Shown here: positions 31,225-41,880 of the stretch, in pieces
Layout of the letters: each line of letters opens with the position of its first letter
Numbering within the stretch: position 1 is the first letter of the stretch
Source of the DNA: Fragilaria crotonensis
Taxonomy: Eukaryota; Bacillariophyta; Fragilariophyceae; Fragilariales; Fragilariaceae
Direction of reading: 5' to 3'
DNA: 64,000 bases
Assembly: GCA_022925895.1 (NCBI GenBank)
Contig: JAKSYS010000166.1
Coordinates: 1-64,000, forward strand
Program-made: the position numbers and the translations under genes
Notes under the pieces: model-generated
What the model was told of the DNA's origin: nothing
The model's input: only the letters and a program-made list of their open reading frames with translations
Database searches by the model: none

Positions 31225-32838
31225 ATGGGCAGAGGCATCGCCGCTTCTCTAACTATACAATGTCTGTCTTTATTTACATCGACGACCTTTGTCTGGGCAA
31301 TCCCTGAACTCGTACAGGTTCACGTAATCGCACGGCATGGATCGCGAGTTGCATTGGATAAATCATCAGGACAAGGAGTATTGGAAACAAAGACATCGGC
31401 CATATTGACTCGATTCGGTGAAAAGCAGCTGTATGAATTGGGGACTTGGTTGAGAAATCGGTATGCAGTTGCCGACACGTTACTGGGGGATTACGTTGCT
31501 CATGAAGTTCATTTCGAATCCTCGCGCTTGGAGCGTACCGTATCGTCCGCCAACATCCTGTCAATGGGACTTTACCCACCCGAGAACAGAGCATTCGAAG
31601 ACTCGATGCTCCCATCCAACATTTACCCTGGTATCCCTGTATACATGCATGATAGTCATAACGATATCTACATTCAAGCATACGACAAGTGTCCCATGTA
31701 CGACAACGCCTTGGAGGAGCTCTACGCAACAGATTCATGGAAACAGGCGGAGGCCGACAGTCGTACTTTGTTGACACAGTTGGCCCAAGTATCTCACTTT
31801 AAGTCCTACGTCAATGCGGATGGCTATGTACCACTCAGCGACGTATGGAAGGCTTTTGATGTGATCCACATGGCCAAAAACGAATGTGCCGCATCAGCGT
31901 CCTCCAACACTGATAGCGTCTACTGTGAATTCAATCCTTTGGATGACACTGCATGGGCGGAGCTCCAAGCGATCACACATAAGGCAGAACTCGAACGATA
32001 CTCAAATACTACAGCAAGAGATTTAATTGGAGCCAACCTCTTGTTTGAAATACACGAGCGCATGGGAGGTGACGTTTCCAAATTTGCAAAAGCCAAATCT
32101 AAATCATCATCGGAGGAGATTGGCAGCTCTCGGAAGTTTCACTTGTACTCTGCACATTATCAAACCATTTTATCCATGTTTGCAGCCTTGAACATTTCTC
32201 CTCCCAGCAATGAAGTCATTCCCGGCTTTGGTGCTGCCTTGATATTTGAATTGTACAACGACCCTTCAACAGGAGCATACGACATATACTTGCTGTACAA
32301 GGAATCCAATTCAAGCAACGATATGACCATTCGCTTTCCAGATGGTCCTTGTGAAGGCAGTGTCAGTTGTCCCTTATCAAGCTTCACTGAACTCCTCGCC
32401 TCCATGAGTTACACCTCGTTGAATGAATGGTGCCTCGTGTGCGGCAACGAATCCGCCGACGTTTGCCTGGAGGTCAAACGTCGCTCCCATAAGGCACCCT
32501 CCTCGGATATCTCACGACCATCAGCACCATACTCTGAACTACCGCCAATCCCGATACCCACAAGCCAACCACCATCAGCACCACCATTGTCGCCAACGTC
32601 AAATCAACAAGAAGAGACGCTACCGGTTGATACGGCATGTGCTGCAACTGCATGTTCCAGCAATCTAATGATCGCAGGTTTAATACTGGGAGCATTCCTA
32701 GGGGGCATCCCGGTCGGAGTGTTGCTGTTGACAATCCATCAGAAAAAAATGGCGAGGAAACGTCGAAAGCAGGCCATGGCAGATCTCACGGATCCAGACG
32801 ACTTGATTAACGTGGACTATTCCGACAGAATGACCTAA
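31225..32838 (+). CDS. Membrane-anchored histidine acid phosphatase-like protein (branch 2)
   Basis: The frame opens at a GTG (31201), but the first ATG at 31225 starts a signal peptide (LTIQCLSLFTSTTFVWA), giving 537 residues. The catalytic RHGxR motif is present as VIARHGSRV near residue 37. The second signature, SAHD in the family, reads SAHYQT near residue 310: the His is kept but the proton-donor Asp is Tyr, so activity may be altered. A Pro/Ser-rich stalk (about residues 430-465) leads to a membrane helix (LMIAGLILGAFLGG...VLLLTI, about 480-503) and a basic cytosolic tail. Topology is type I with the phosphatase domain outside the cytosol or in a vesicle. Family roles include phosphate release from organic phosphates. 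Confidence 0.85.
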   Translation: MGRGIAASLTIQCLSLFTSTTFVWAIPELVQVHVIARHGSRVALDKSSGQGVLETKTSAILTRFGEKQLYELGTWLRNRYAVADTLLGDYVAHEVHFESSRLERTVSSANILSMGLYPPENRAFEDSMLPSNIYPGIPVYMHDSHNDIYIQAYDKCPMYDNALEELYATDSWKQAEADSRTLLTQLAQVSHFKSYVNADGYVPLSDVWKAFDVIHMAKNECAASASSNTDSVYCEFNPLDDTAWAELQAITHKAELERYSNTTARDLIGANLLFEIHERMGGDVSKFAKAKSKSSSEEIGSSRKFHLYSAHYQTILSMFAALNISPPSNEVIPGFGAALIFELYNDPSTGAYDIYLLYKESNSSNDMTIRFPDGPCEGSVSCPLSSFTELLASMSYTSLNEWCLVCGNESADVCLEVKRRSHKAPSSDISRPSAPYSELPPIPIPTSQPPSAPPLSPTSNQQEETLPVDTACAATACSSNLMIAGLILGAFLGGIPVGVLLLTIHQKKMARKRRKQAMADLTDPDDLINVDYSDRMT

Positions 32839-33161
32839 GCAAGGGTCCGATGTGCAGGGGAGAGACGCGTTGTGGTAAGCTTCCACTATAGGCTCGAGCA
32901 TCAATAGAGTACTTTCAGGATTGGTCCACGAAAATCAGCCCTTTGGGTCATCAAGGAATGAGAAAAATTGTCATGACCTCACAGACGCCTTTATTTATGG
33001 GCAAAGCTAAGCGCGACCGCAATGCTGTGGAGCTTCGTTGCTAAAAAGAAAATGCACGCACAAACATATGATTTCCCCGGCTGGTGAACTCTAGTAGCAA
33101 ATTAGATACTGTTCCGTGCTCCGGGAACCACACCTACTAGTACTAGTATGTATAAAATGTA
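32839..33161. other. Downstream spacer
   Basis: AT-rich, nothing recognised. It ends in the TA target of the adjacent MITE. Confidence 0.4.
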
Positions 33162-33926
33162 CTCCCTCCGTCCGGATATAGCAGTCCCAACTAATATTTT
33201 AAAGGGGTTCCCATCCGGTGTCTTTCAGTCATTTGGACGTAGGCTTTTGGTATCTTTCTACACGTTGGCGAGGCATGCGCTCTCTCAACCGACGCTACTT
33301 AGAGAAATTTCCGCATTGTGACAAAAAATTCCGCATAATTTGCATTCCATACGTCATGTTGAATGAAACACATGGAAACGGAACAGTATTCAAAGTAATG
33401 GCCACTAATAGTTACATAAAGTTTTGAATGAGCCTTGTATGAGGAAAAGTGTCCTTGCAATTCGAGACACGATTTTTAATTAATCAAATCCGTTAGTTTT
33501 TCCTATATGGTGCGATATTGATTTAGTAAGCACATAAAAGGGGTGAACAATGACCGTTAATGACTTCATGCAAAACTACCGTCAGGACTGCAACCTTTCA
33601 GGTATCACAGCGTTCTGTAAACGATTTTTTTTGTTTAGCCCCCAGTACGTTTTGTGTTCGTCATGTATAGTTGAAAAAGTCGTAACGGAAGCTTTGGGAT
33701 CGGGGAGGTCATCTGCGCGAGTTAAAGCCTTAAAAAAAATTTATTTCGAAAATTGCGACCTGAAAACTCAATTTTGAACATTCAGATCGAAACGCATGCA
33801 TTTGATGTTATACATAGATCCATAGTGTTCATTTAGAGCAATGCAAATGACATGACGTTTCGGTGAAATGCCAGAATTTTCTCGACTGAAAGCTTAAGTG
33901 GGACTACTATATTCGGACGGAGGGAG
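33162..33926. mobile_element. Stowaway-like (Tc1/mariner) MITE, 765 bp
   Basis: Starts CTCCCTCCGTCCGGATATAG and ends with the inverted version (ctatattcggacggagggag); about 33 bp of imperfect terminal inverted repeat. It is flanked by TA at 33160-33161 and TA at 33927-33928, the Tc1/mariner target. The CTCCCTCCGTCC terminus is the hallmark of Stowaway MITEs. The interior has only a short frame (33550-33777, 75 residues) without transposase motifs, so it is non-autonomous. Confidence 0.88.
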
Positions 33927-33928
33927 TA

Positions 33929-34370
33929 GTATCTAGTAGTAGTAGTCTAGCTAGTACCTGGTACAGGTTTACACTATACAGTGTACTAAAGTTCTGCAGT
34001 ATGTATTGTAGTTGTAGTACCAGTACCGTAGTACATGATTCATTGTACATGTACACAAGTACCTGTACTGGAGTTCTACATACTCCAGTACATTATCAAC
34101 GGAGTCTGCTCCCTACAAATCTCCTCCTTTGGTTGAAATCGTTGGCTGATGGCAAGGCACCGACTCGAGACATTCCAGATTCCGGCTCACGGTTGACATC
34201 AACCATTAGAACCCCCCGGACCCCCCACCCAAATGATGGGTTTCACACGCGACCACGCGACACGCGACACGGGATCCAAGGATTTGGTTGGCTTGCAAGG
34301 TCCGAGAGTAGAGGCGTAAATTGTAAATTGACGGTGCTCATTTTCATCAGTGCCGACTGTCGGTGACATC
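33929..34370. other. Spacer and upstream region of the PRPP synthetase gene
   Basis: GTAC/CTAG-rich at 33,930-34,100, then the presumed promoter and 5' leader. No separate feature was recognised. Confidence 0.4.
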
Positions 34371-35986
34371 ATGTTGAACGCCACACGAATATCCGCATGG
34401 AAGTTTAGAAAGGTAAACAAAGTCAACTTGAGAGAAGACGACGCATCGTTTAGTGAGATTTCCTCCCGATCTAGAACAGATGAGTTCAGATCGGGGTTGG
34501 CGGTCATAGGTACTCTTACCGCTACGGTCAAAAGTACCAATTAGTCGTAAATGCCAATGCGGTCACGTTCTCGGAAAGAAACGGATTGCTCACATGATAG
34601 TGGAACGCGACAGAACATCGACTCTATCCTCTTGATCTCTCACGCTCGCGTTATTTTGTTTTAGAGTTCCAGCCTTCTTGTGCGATCATTCGCTTCCTCA
34701 TCCTCGTCACGACCAGAGCCCTCATGGGCGACCGTGGCTATTGCTGCAGCCATCATGGCTGGTTCTGTCACTTCCGTTGTCATGTGCGAGAAACATCACC
34801 ACAGCAGGGATCCCGACGTCGCCTTCGACAAGCCTCGCGTTCAAGCTACGTCAGCAGCCATCGAGGAGGATCTGAAATCCGCCACGAAGCTGGAAGAGCA
34901 GACTGAGGCCGAAATCGCCATCGAAGAAGCCGCCCGCAAGGCTAGGCAGCATTCTGGTGGACTCAAGATTTTTAGCGGCAACGGAAACATGGCCCTTGCC
35001 TTGGAAATCGGTCGCTATTTGGGAATCAACTTGGGTAAGGCAACAGTTGGAAAATTTGCCGACGGTGAAGTTAACATTCAGATTCACGAAAATGTGCGCG
35101 GTAAGGATTGCTATATCATTCAGCCGACGTGCCCGCCTGTCAATGACAACATGATGGAGTTGCTGTTGTTGGTCAGCACTCTGTCTAGAGCCAGCGCCAG
35201 GAGAATCACTGTTGTAATTCCATATTATGGATATGCCCGCCAAGATCGCAAGATGCAGGTGATTTTCCCAGTGTGCTATCTTTGATGAACGGTTTCATGC
35301 ACGTTGCTCACGCAATTTATTCATAGGCCCGTGTTCCCATCTCTGCTGCTGACGTAGCTCGCCTTATGGAGGCCATGGGTATTGACCGTGTCATCGCAGT
35401 CGACTTGCATTGTGGCCAAATTCAAGGGTTCTTCGGTCCCCGTGTCCCCGTTGATAACCTCGATGGAGGAATTATCGGCGTCGACTACTTCGGTTCAAAG
35501 GATTTGCACAATCCTGTCGTTGTCAGTCCCGACGCTGGGGGTGTGTACCGTGCGAAGAAGTTCAAGGATGGGCTCGCTCACAAATACGAAATGAACGATG
35601 TCGGCCTTGCCATGATTATCAAGCAGCGCGCTCGCGCTGGCTCTGTTGATCAGATGGATTTGGTTGGCGATGTCAACGACTGCGACTGCATTATTGTCGA
35701 TGACATGATTGATACCGCTGGAACACTCTGCAAGGCAGCCGAAGTATTGAAGGGCCACGGTGCCCGACGTGTCTTTGCGTTCGCCAGTCATGGACTCTTG
35801 AGTGGTCCCGGTAATGACAGAATCGCCACGTCGCAGATGGAAGAGGTTGTCATTCTCAACACTATTCCAACTTCTCCACAACGAGAAGCAAATGAGCGAC
35901 TTACGCAACTGAGTGTCGCACCGCTTTTGGCCAAGGCCATTTTCAATATTCACGCGAAAAAGTCCATCTCAGCACTTTTCAAGTAG
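34371..35986 (+). CDS. Ribose-phosphate pyrophosphokinase (PRPP synthetase)
   Basis: Makes PRPP from ribose 5-phosphate and ATP for purine, pyrimidine, His, Trp and NAD synthesis. Exons 34371-34412, 34665-35258 and 35327-35986 (introns of 252 and 68 nt) give 431 residues. The small first exon is inferred: it supplies the only good ATG ([14 protein letters not shown]) and joins in frame at TTTTAG. With exon 2 it forms an Arg/Ser-rich, acid-poor presequence ([15 protein letters not shown]), pointing to a mitochondrion, followed by a hydrophobic stretch ([20 protein letters not shown]) that could be a membrane anchor. The catalytic body starts near [13 protein letters not shown]. It carries [10 protein letters not shown] (ATP loop), [11 protein letters not shown] and the PRPP/ribose-phosphate loop [10 protein letters not shown]. 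The family is about 310-320 residues, so about 110 extra lie at the N-terminus. Confidence 0.9.
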
Positions 35987-36386
35987 AAACTAGGAGTGTA
36001 AAACTCTAGTAGTGAGCATTGATTATACATTCAACATGTAGTGCCAAATTTCATAGCCTGCCTATTGTAATATTGTAATATTCCGAGACGTGCCATGAGC
36101 ACATAGATTACGACGATAATCCTGGATTAAGACGCTTGTCATGCTCAATCAGATTCTGAAGACGTGGTCGACCCCAGCAATGACCCAGTGGTAAGACACA
36201 CTCGCATAGCTCTTCGTCAGAATCACCGGCCATCCGTACGTATCGAGATCGCTGACGACGGGTAGTCACAAGGGTGGTCCAACTTCGACCACGAAGCGGA
36301 GGTCAGGCCGCCAGTGTCGTTATGTATTAGTCGGGACGGGATCGATTCCATGTACGAGGTTTCACATAAGCATTTAAGATAACGTT
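35987..36386. other. Convergent spacer
   Basis: Lies between the 3' ends of the PRPP synthetase and sigma factor genes. Nothing recognised beyond presumed 3' untranslated regions. Confidence 0.4.
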
Positions 36387-38544
36387 TCAACCAGTCAAAG
36401 AGTTCTGGTGCTCCTTCAGTCGCTTTTCGTACCAAGGACGGCGCAATTTGCGGAGTGCCCTGCACTCCTTAGAGCGAACCCACGCCTTCGGCATCATCAT
36501 TTGAGCAGCGACAGCTGTTACGGTTCTGGAGAGCCCATCGTCAAGGCCGTAGCGAGCGCTGATAACGCGTCGCTCATCCTCCTCAAGGATACTCAACATC
36601 TCCTTAAGATCATCGTGGAGAAGTCCTCTATCCACACCCTTTTCAGGTGTACATTCGTCAGGGAGAACCCGCGCTGAATCAATGGTGTCTCGAAGAAGAT
36701 CATCGCCTTCATGGCCAAAGTCTTTTGGATTTTGCTTGTATTTTGGGGTCTCGAGAGAAATCGACCGCCTTGTGAGTCGCATCATTTTGTTGTACTTCGA
36801 GACAGACATATCCATTTGTTTCGCCATTTCCTCAGCCGTTGGAGGGCGACCAAGTTCCTGTTCGAGATTCTTTCGGATCTTGCGAATACGGTTGAGCAGG
36901 TTGTGGACGTGAACTGGCAATCGGATGGTGCGAGAATGGTAGGCAATGGAGCGAAATACGGCCTGCTGAATCCACCACGAGGCATAAGTCGAAAATTTAA
37001 ACCCTTTTTTCGGTTCAAACTTTTCCGCTGCTCGCGACAAACCAAGACTGCCCTCTTGGACTAAATCTTGCAGGTTAACTCCGACGTTTGCATATTTCCT
37101 TGAAATACTAAGAACGAGCCTCATATTAGAGGATACCATTCGCTGCTTTGCGTCTTTAGCATCCATCAAAAGCTCCACAAAATCAGTGGGCGTGCCAGTG
37201 TTCATGAGAACAGGCCGAATTCTGGGAGTTCCATGCGGACGAAATTTATTCTCAGTGTCGTCGTAAAACTCGGGGAGTCGTTGCAAGGGATTCTTCTTGG
37301 CTCTCCCCCTGCCTCTTCCGACGCCCATCTCACTTGCCAAACCATTACCCACAAACATGTTCGGGTCTTTCACTTCGAACATGTCGTCGCACCCAAGTGG
37401 TCGCAACTCCGAATATGCTTCTCTGTCAAAGAAGGTTTTGTCTTCAGTTTTGAACCTTAGGATGACAACGGTTAGCTCGGAGTTCTTAAGAAATGGAAAA
37501 TCAAATGCTGGAATTCGCCAGCTAAACTTACCCACATGCGTGAGCCCACTCGACCATTGAAGGCAATCGTTCCAGTCGGAGGGCCAATCCTTCATGGACA
37601 CTCTCGCACTTGACCATGAATTGAACTTGGATTCCGAGCGAGTATTCTTCCTTGGCCGAAAGCAGTTCCGTTCTGTAGTACTTTTGCAAATCAGCAGCAA
37701 CCGTGGTCTTGCGTCGTTTGCTGCTGATAAAGGTGACACTTTCATCAACCTTCTCTTCTAGTGCTTCCTCCTCGCGGCCTCTGGCTTTTGGAAGATTCTT
37801 CATCACTCGTTTTCGTGTTCTCGACTGTCCAACAGACAACTTCGGACCGGGTTTGGATTCGGCAGTCGCTGTAATCCTGCGGCCTCCCTTGGCCCCCCTA
37901 TCGATCTTTCTCGGTCGCCCACGGCCGCGAACTATCGCGGTTTCCGTGACTTCGGGAGGCTCGGTGTGATCAAAGGACGCATCAACATCTTGTTGACCCT
38001 TATCGAAATCGTTCACGTAGGCGGACACTGAAATTTTCCCGTCTTTAAGCGCCTTCGCTCGCTGACGATAATTCAGCATCGTTTCGTATGTCATGGCCCC
38101 GGGAACCATATCGGGCCGCCCTCGGGGCCTTGAATACGTTTTTCGTGACGAGGGGTATAGAAAAGAGTCTGATAGCATTTCTAGGACGTGACCATTCACA
38201 ACAGCAGCCTCATGCTCCTGTTGCTGAGCCATCGCCTCGACAGCACGTTCTCGATCTTTCACGGATACACTTCGTGGCTTGACCTGATGCAGAAGCAAAT
38301 CTTCTTGTTTTTTTCGTGCGCCTAAGGTTGCAGATGATCGTTTCGGCGGTTTCGTTGTTGCAGAGTGAGGAGTAAAGCATGATACCACGGCTATGGAACA
38401 TATTGCTATTGCACATTTCAAAGCAGTCGATGCTGATAAGGGTTGAACTAGTATTCGACGACACTTGTGGTCGAATCGGGTTCGAATGATGCACTCGCGA
38501 CTCGACTCCATAATGGACGTAGAATCCTCGTGGTCTGATATCAT
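36387..38544 (-). CDS. Plastid-type RNA polymerase sigma-70 factor
   Basis: Nuclear gene for a promoter-recognition subunit of the plastid bacterial-type RNA polymerase. Exons 38544-37532 and 37455-36387 with a 76-nt intron (GTAAGT, ...CTAAG) give 693 residues. A hydrophobic segment near residues 41-56 followed by SCFTP resembles the bipartite plastid presequence; an alternative start is Met12. Residues 139-145 (RPRGRPD) and 206-212 (RGRGRPR) contain the AT-hook core, unusual for sigma factors. Region 1.2 is near 300-338 (ELLSAKEEYSLGIQ, then PSMVEWAHACG). Region 2 is near 440-520 (SSNMRLVLSISRKYANVG, DLVQEGSLGL, FSTYASWWIQQAVFRSI), region 3 follows, and region 4 is near 620-680 (DERRVISARYGLDDG, then an HTH ending WVRSKECRALRKLR). 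Splicing is supported because it joins region 1.2 to region 2 in frame. Confidence 0.92.
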
Positions 38545-38980
38545 TGTTTTGGAGAAATGAACAGCTACAGGTATGCAAATGCCAAGGTGTTCGACGTGCT
38601 TAGGGGTCGCAATCGTTGGCGAGCGCAGTAGCCTGGATAGTGAATTCGATTATAGCTCGTCGTAATGATGATAGAAATGGCCAGCAGACAGCCGTTGGTA
38701 GCGACAGACGAAACCCGAAACTCCACTCTGAACTTCCCCAAGAGGAGATCGAAAGTTGATGTTGAGTGCATTATGGATTCCGAGTAAAACCTACTGTGCT
38801 CACACTACCATGAACTTTTGGGTACCTGGTAATGTGGATTCGTTTCAACGTCGAGAATGCTGCATGCGTCATCATGTCGTCATGCCTCAAGCTGTCGCTA
38901 CGGTATGATAGTCCGCCAGTGGCAAGACCCAACGACAGTACGGTACACCAGTACCCGGAATACTAGTATGTCATAGGGGG

Positions 38981-39209
38981 GAGGCCGTGCATGTCCCCTA
39001 ATCGAGCCGATCGAACTTTTCTAAAGAATCGACTCCATAAATTATATTGCTAATCAACTAACAAATCAACTTTACCTACAAATCTCAGACTGCTCCTCGC
39101 TGAGGATAGAAATACCGTACACTGTACCAGTAGTAAGGAGAACTCAGTGCTCCCGTACACCACTGCAGGTGATGACCGGCTCCTCGATTAGGGGACATAC
39201 ACGGGCTCC
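38981..39209. repeat. Foldback repeat with arms of about 26 bp
   Basis: Left arm 38981-39006 (gccgtgcatgtcccctaatc core) is nearly the reverse complement of 39183-39209 (gattaggggacatacacggg core); two mismatches. The loop is about 176 bp. It may be a small MITE; no target duplication is obvious. Confidence 0.55.
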
Positions 39210-41110
39210 CGCAAAGTTCTGGACGAGTATGACAGACGAGTGCCCGCTACTGATGGGAGTTTTGTTGGTTTATTGATGAGCTGTTTGCCTTGGGTTGTCA
39301 GTTGCCAGGGAACCACACTGAGGATATACAATGACCAGATGGTAGGAGAAGAAGACAACAGACTGATTGAAGGCCTTTCAGTTGGAGGATGAGAAGCAAT
39401 GTATAGTATGCTATGCAATAGGGAGTTGAACCTTCCGTGGGTGCCAGTGATGGGACCTGAGACTTGCTATCCTTGATGGTGAGGTCCTCCTGTACTATGA
39501 TCACCGCTCTTGAATAGACTGAGGCCAAACAAGTGCTTGCTTTGTTTCCTGCAGTATTTTGAGCTGATAGCAACAATGAAACTGTGTAGCCAGCAAGCAG
39601 AATAGCACCCATCCAAAACTTCTTTCCCTTAGGCAGAGAATTGCATCATGATCTAGCTACATGTAGTATCTGCAGTCTCCTCTCTGACTTATGTGACCAT
39701 TTGTGTGAAATTGACCCTGATTAGGATTTGTGAGCAACAGGGATCTGGACAGAAAGCAGATGGACAACTAGTTTCTTCTGGAATATGTTGGCAGTTCGCA
39801 CCATGGTAGGACATGAGAGTGGAATCGCTGCAACCACTATTGAAAATGATAGAGCACGGTAGATATTACACCAAAACACAATAAAAGTAGGTTGATAAAA
39901 TAAGTTTTCCTTGCAACTTTTCACTATGATAACGGACAAGGGTGTAAAATGAAAGCACCATCTCGCCCACAAGGTCGTGCTTTAAGAATATGCAGTGCGA
40001 GCGACATTGAAAGTGGATTTGCTGTTATACTTAGTAACAAAGAAATATGCAAATATATGTCGCATGCCTTTAAGATGTCATTAACAAGGTGAAGGTGATG
40101 GACAGATCAGGTGATCTTCCCCAAGCAAGCCCTGTCATAAGCTGTCGAAATCAAGATGGGTCATTTTCTGTTCGACAATTGAACTAGGTTGTTTAACAAT
40201 ATCCTCCATCTATTGAAAAGCATTTATTCCTGGTGACATCGCCCCAGGTACCAGAACAAGAATAACAATACTAGCTAGCTACTGCTGGTGGAGTCAGATG
40301 GACCTCTGGAGGAGTCCTTTAACTTGTGTAGCAAGTACATTTACATTCTATATGAATACCTACTAGCTGTGATGGTGTGCTTCTGAATGATTTTTTTGCC
40401 CATAAAGTATCCTCAGAGTATCAGGTAGTAGGTCTGATAATCCAGGTTATTTCATGAATTCAATTTATTCAAAAAGTTTGATATTGGTGAAGTATTGGAC
40501 ATAAACACAACACACGGGTTCCATGGCTACCCCATACCCCACCATGCATCTTGATTCAACGGATGAACATAATAACATTGTTTTTGTATTGGTGCTTTCC
40601 CATCTGAACAATAAGTGTATTGCAATGTACGTCATCACCAATACAATATATATATTGTATGAATACCTACAAATTTCCGATGTACAAGGCATGCATACTG
40701 GAGTACGAAAGGTAGTTGTACCAGCTACCAGTACTAGTACTAGTACTACTAGTACTCTAGCTAGTACTGGAGTACTGAACAACATTGAGTATGGGAAGCC
40801 TATGATGAGTGGTACTACTAGTACCGGTACTAGTAGTACCATGGAACATGGATGTGGAGGAATGGCTACTATCGTACGGAGTAGATCGTAGGTACTTGTA
40901 CTGGAGTACTGTACCAAGTTCCGGTACTTGTAGCAAGTAGCGTATGATACATTGTTCCCAATTCCCGATTGACTTCTTTGACTGGTTCAAAACCCGGCGC
41001 TCGTGCTCTCAACTCCTTTACCTCTTTACTCATCATCTCCGCGTGAAGATATACTGAAAATCGGCCACTCATTTGTCAGTAATTTTTTCCGAGGTGTGTA
41101 CGAGGCAACG

Positions 41111-41374
41111 ATGGCGGTCGCATGGACTTGCTCTGGTTTCTTTTTGGCCGTATTCAACACCATGCAGTTGCGGTTGCATGTCATCAAAACTGTGTGGAGG
41201 CGCGACGACAGCGACTTAAAGCGACAGCTGCCATGGTGGTTTCGATTCGTGTTCTTGACTGATACCGTGATTAGCCTTGGCTTGAGGGTAATTGATCGCT
41301 TGGCTCCTTTGTTTGATGTTGTTGGCTTTAGTTTCGTTTCCGATGTTTCGTCGCCAAGATTACTGCCAGCGTAA
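41111..41374 (+). CDS. Possible small hydrophobic frame upstream of RPL27A
   Basis: 87 residues from the first ATG with two hydrophobic stretches (WTCSGFFLAVF and FRFVFLTDTVISLGL). It ends 65 bp before the ribosomal protein start, so it may lie in that gene's leader or promoter. No homology was recognised. It could be chance. Confidence 0.2.
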   Translation: MAVAWTCSGFFLAVFNTMQLRLHVIKTVWRRDDSDLKRQLPWWFRFVFLTDTVISLGLRVIDRLAPLFDVVGFSFVSDVSSPRLLPA

Positions 41375-41439
41375 CCCTCGTACTTTCGTCACTAACGTAC
41401 CGCCTCCTGAATTCTTCAGTCTAACGCACAGAACAGAAC

Positions 41440-41880
41440 ATGCCAACCCGCCTTTCAAAGTCCCGTAAGAAGCGCGGCCACGTCTCGGCTGGTCACGGTC
41501 GTATCGGAAAGCACAGAAAGCATCCTGGTGGTCGCGGTAATGCGGGAGGACAGCACCATCACCGCACTCTCATGGATAAATATCACCCGGGTTACTTTGG
41601 TAAGGTGGGTATGCGCCAATTCCACAAGCTGCAAAACCGCTCCTTCACTCCGACTTGCAACCTTGACAAGCTTTTCAACATTGCTGGTGATGGTGTCTAT
41701 GAAGCTGCCAAAAATGGTGGTGGAAAGGCCCCAGTTATCGACCTTGTGAGCCTAGGAGTCTTCAAGCTCCTTGGTAATGGCCAGATCAACGTTCCTGTCA
41801 TAGTGAAGGCGAAGTACTTCTCTAAGTTGGCAGAACAGAAAATCAAGGCTGCTGGCGGCGCATGCTTGTTGACTGCTTAA
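41440..41880 (+). CDS. RPL27A: 60S ribosomal protein L27a (uL15)
   Basis: Complete 146-residue cytosolic uL15. The start [20 protein letters not shown] and the following Gly/His-rich [11 protein letters not shown] segment are diagnostic; the body runs through [19 protein letters not shown], and the C-terminal [16 protein letters not shown] is typical. Length equals the usual 145-149. Single exon, no breaks. It sits in the large subunit near the base of the stalk, and is expected to be highly and constitutively expressed. Confidence 0.97.
   Translation: MPTRLSKSRKKRGHVSAGHGRIGKHRKHPGGRGNAGGQHHHRTLMDKYHPGYFGKVGMRQFHKLQNRSFTPTCNLDKLFNIAGDGVYEAAKNGGGKAPVIDLVSLGVFKLLGNGQINVPVIVKAKYFSKLAEQKIKAAGGACLLTA

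Larger units (their letters stand above)
38545..41439. other. Long AT-rich intergenic region
   Basis: Contains a foldback at 38,981-39,209, GTAC-rich stretches at 38,930-38,970 and 40,690-40,940, and an AT-rich block at 39,240-40,440 without gene-like frames. An 87-residue hydrophobic frame at 41111-41374 (MAVAWTCSGFFLAVFN start) lies just upstream of RPL27A; it may be an upstream reading frame or chance. Confidence 0.4.

Noticed and set aside
40465-40917. 150-residue minus-strand frame
   Set aside because: Mostly Val/Leu/Thr from GTAC/AGTACT words in a repeat-rich spacer, with no protein-like features.
40975-41010. tRNA-like T-arm (ggttcaaaacc) with a RAPGFEP-type minus-strand reading
   Set aside because: No matching acceptor stem, D-arm or anticodon arm could be built around it.
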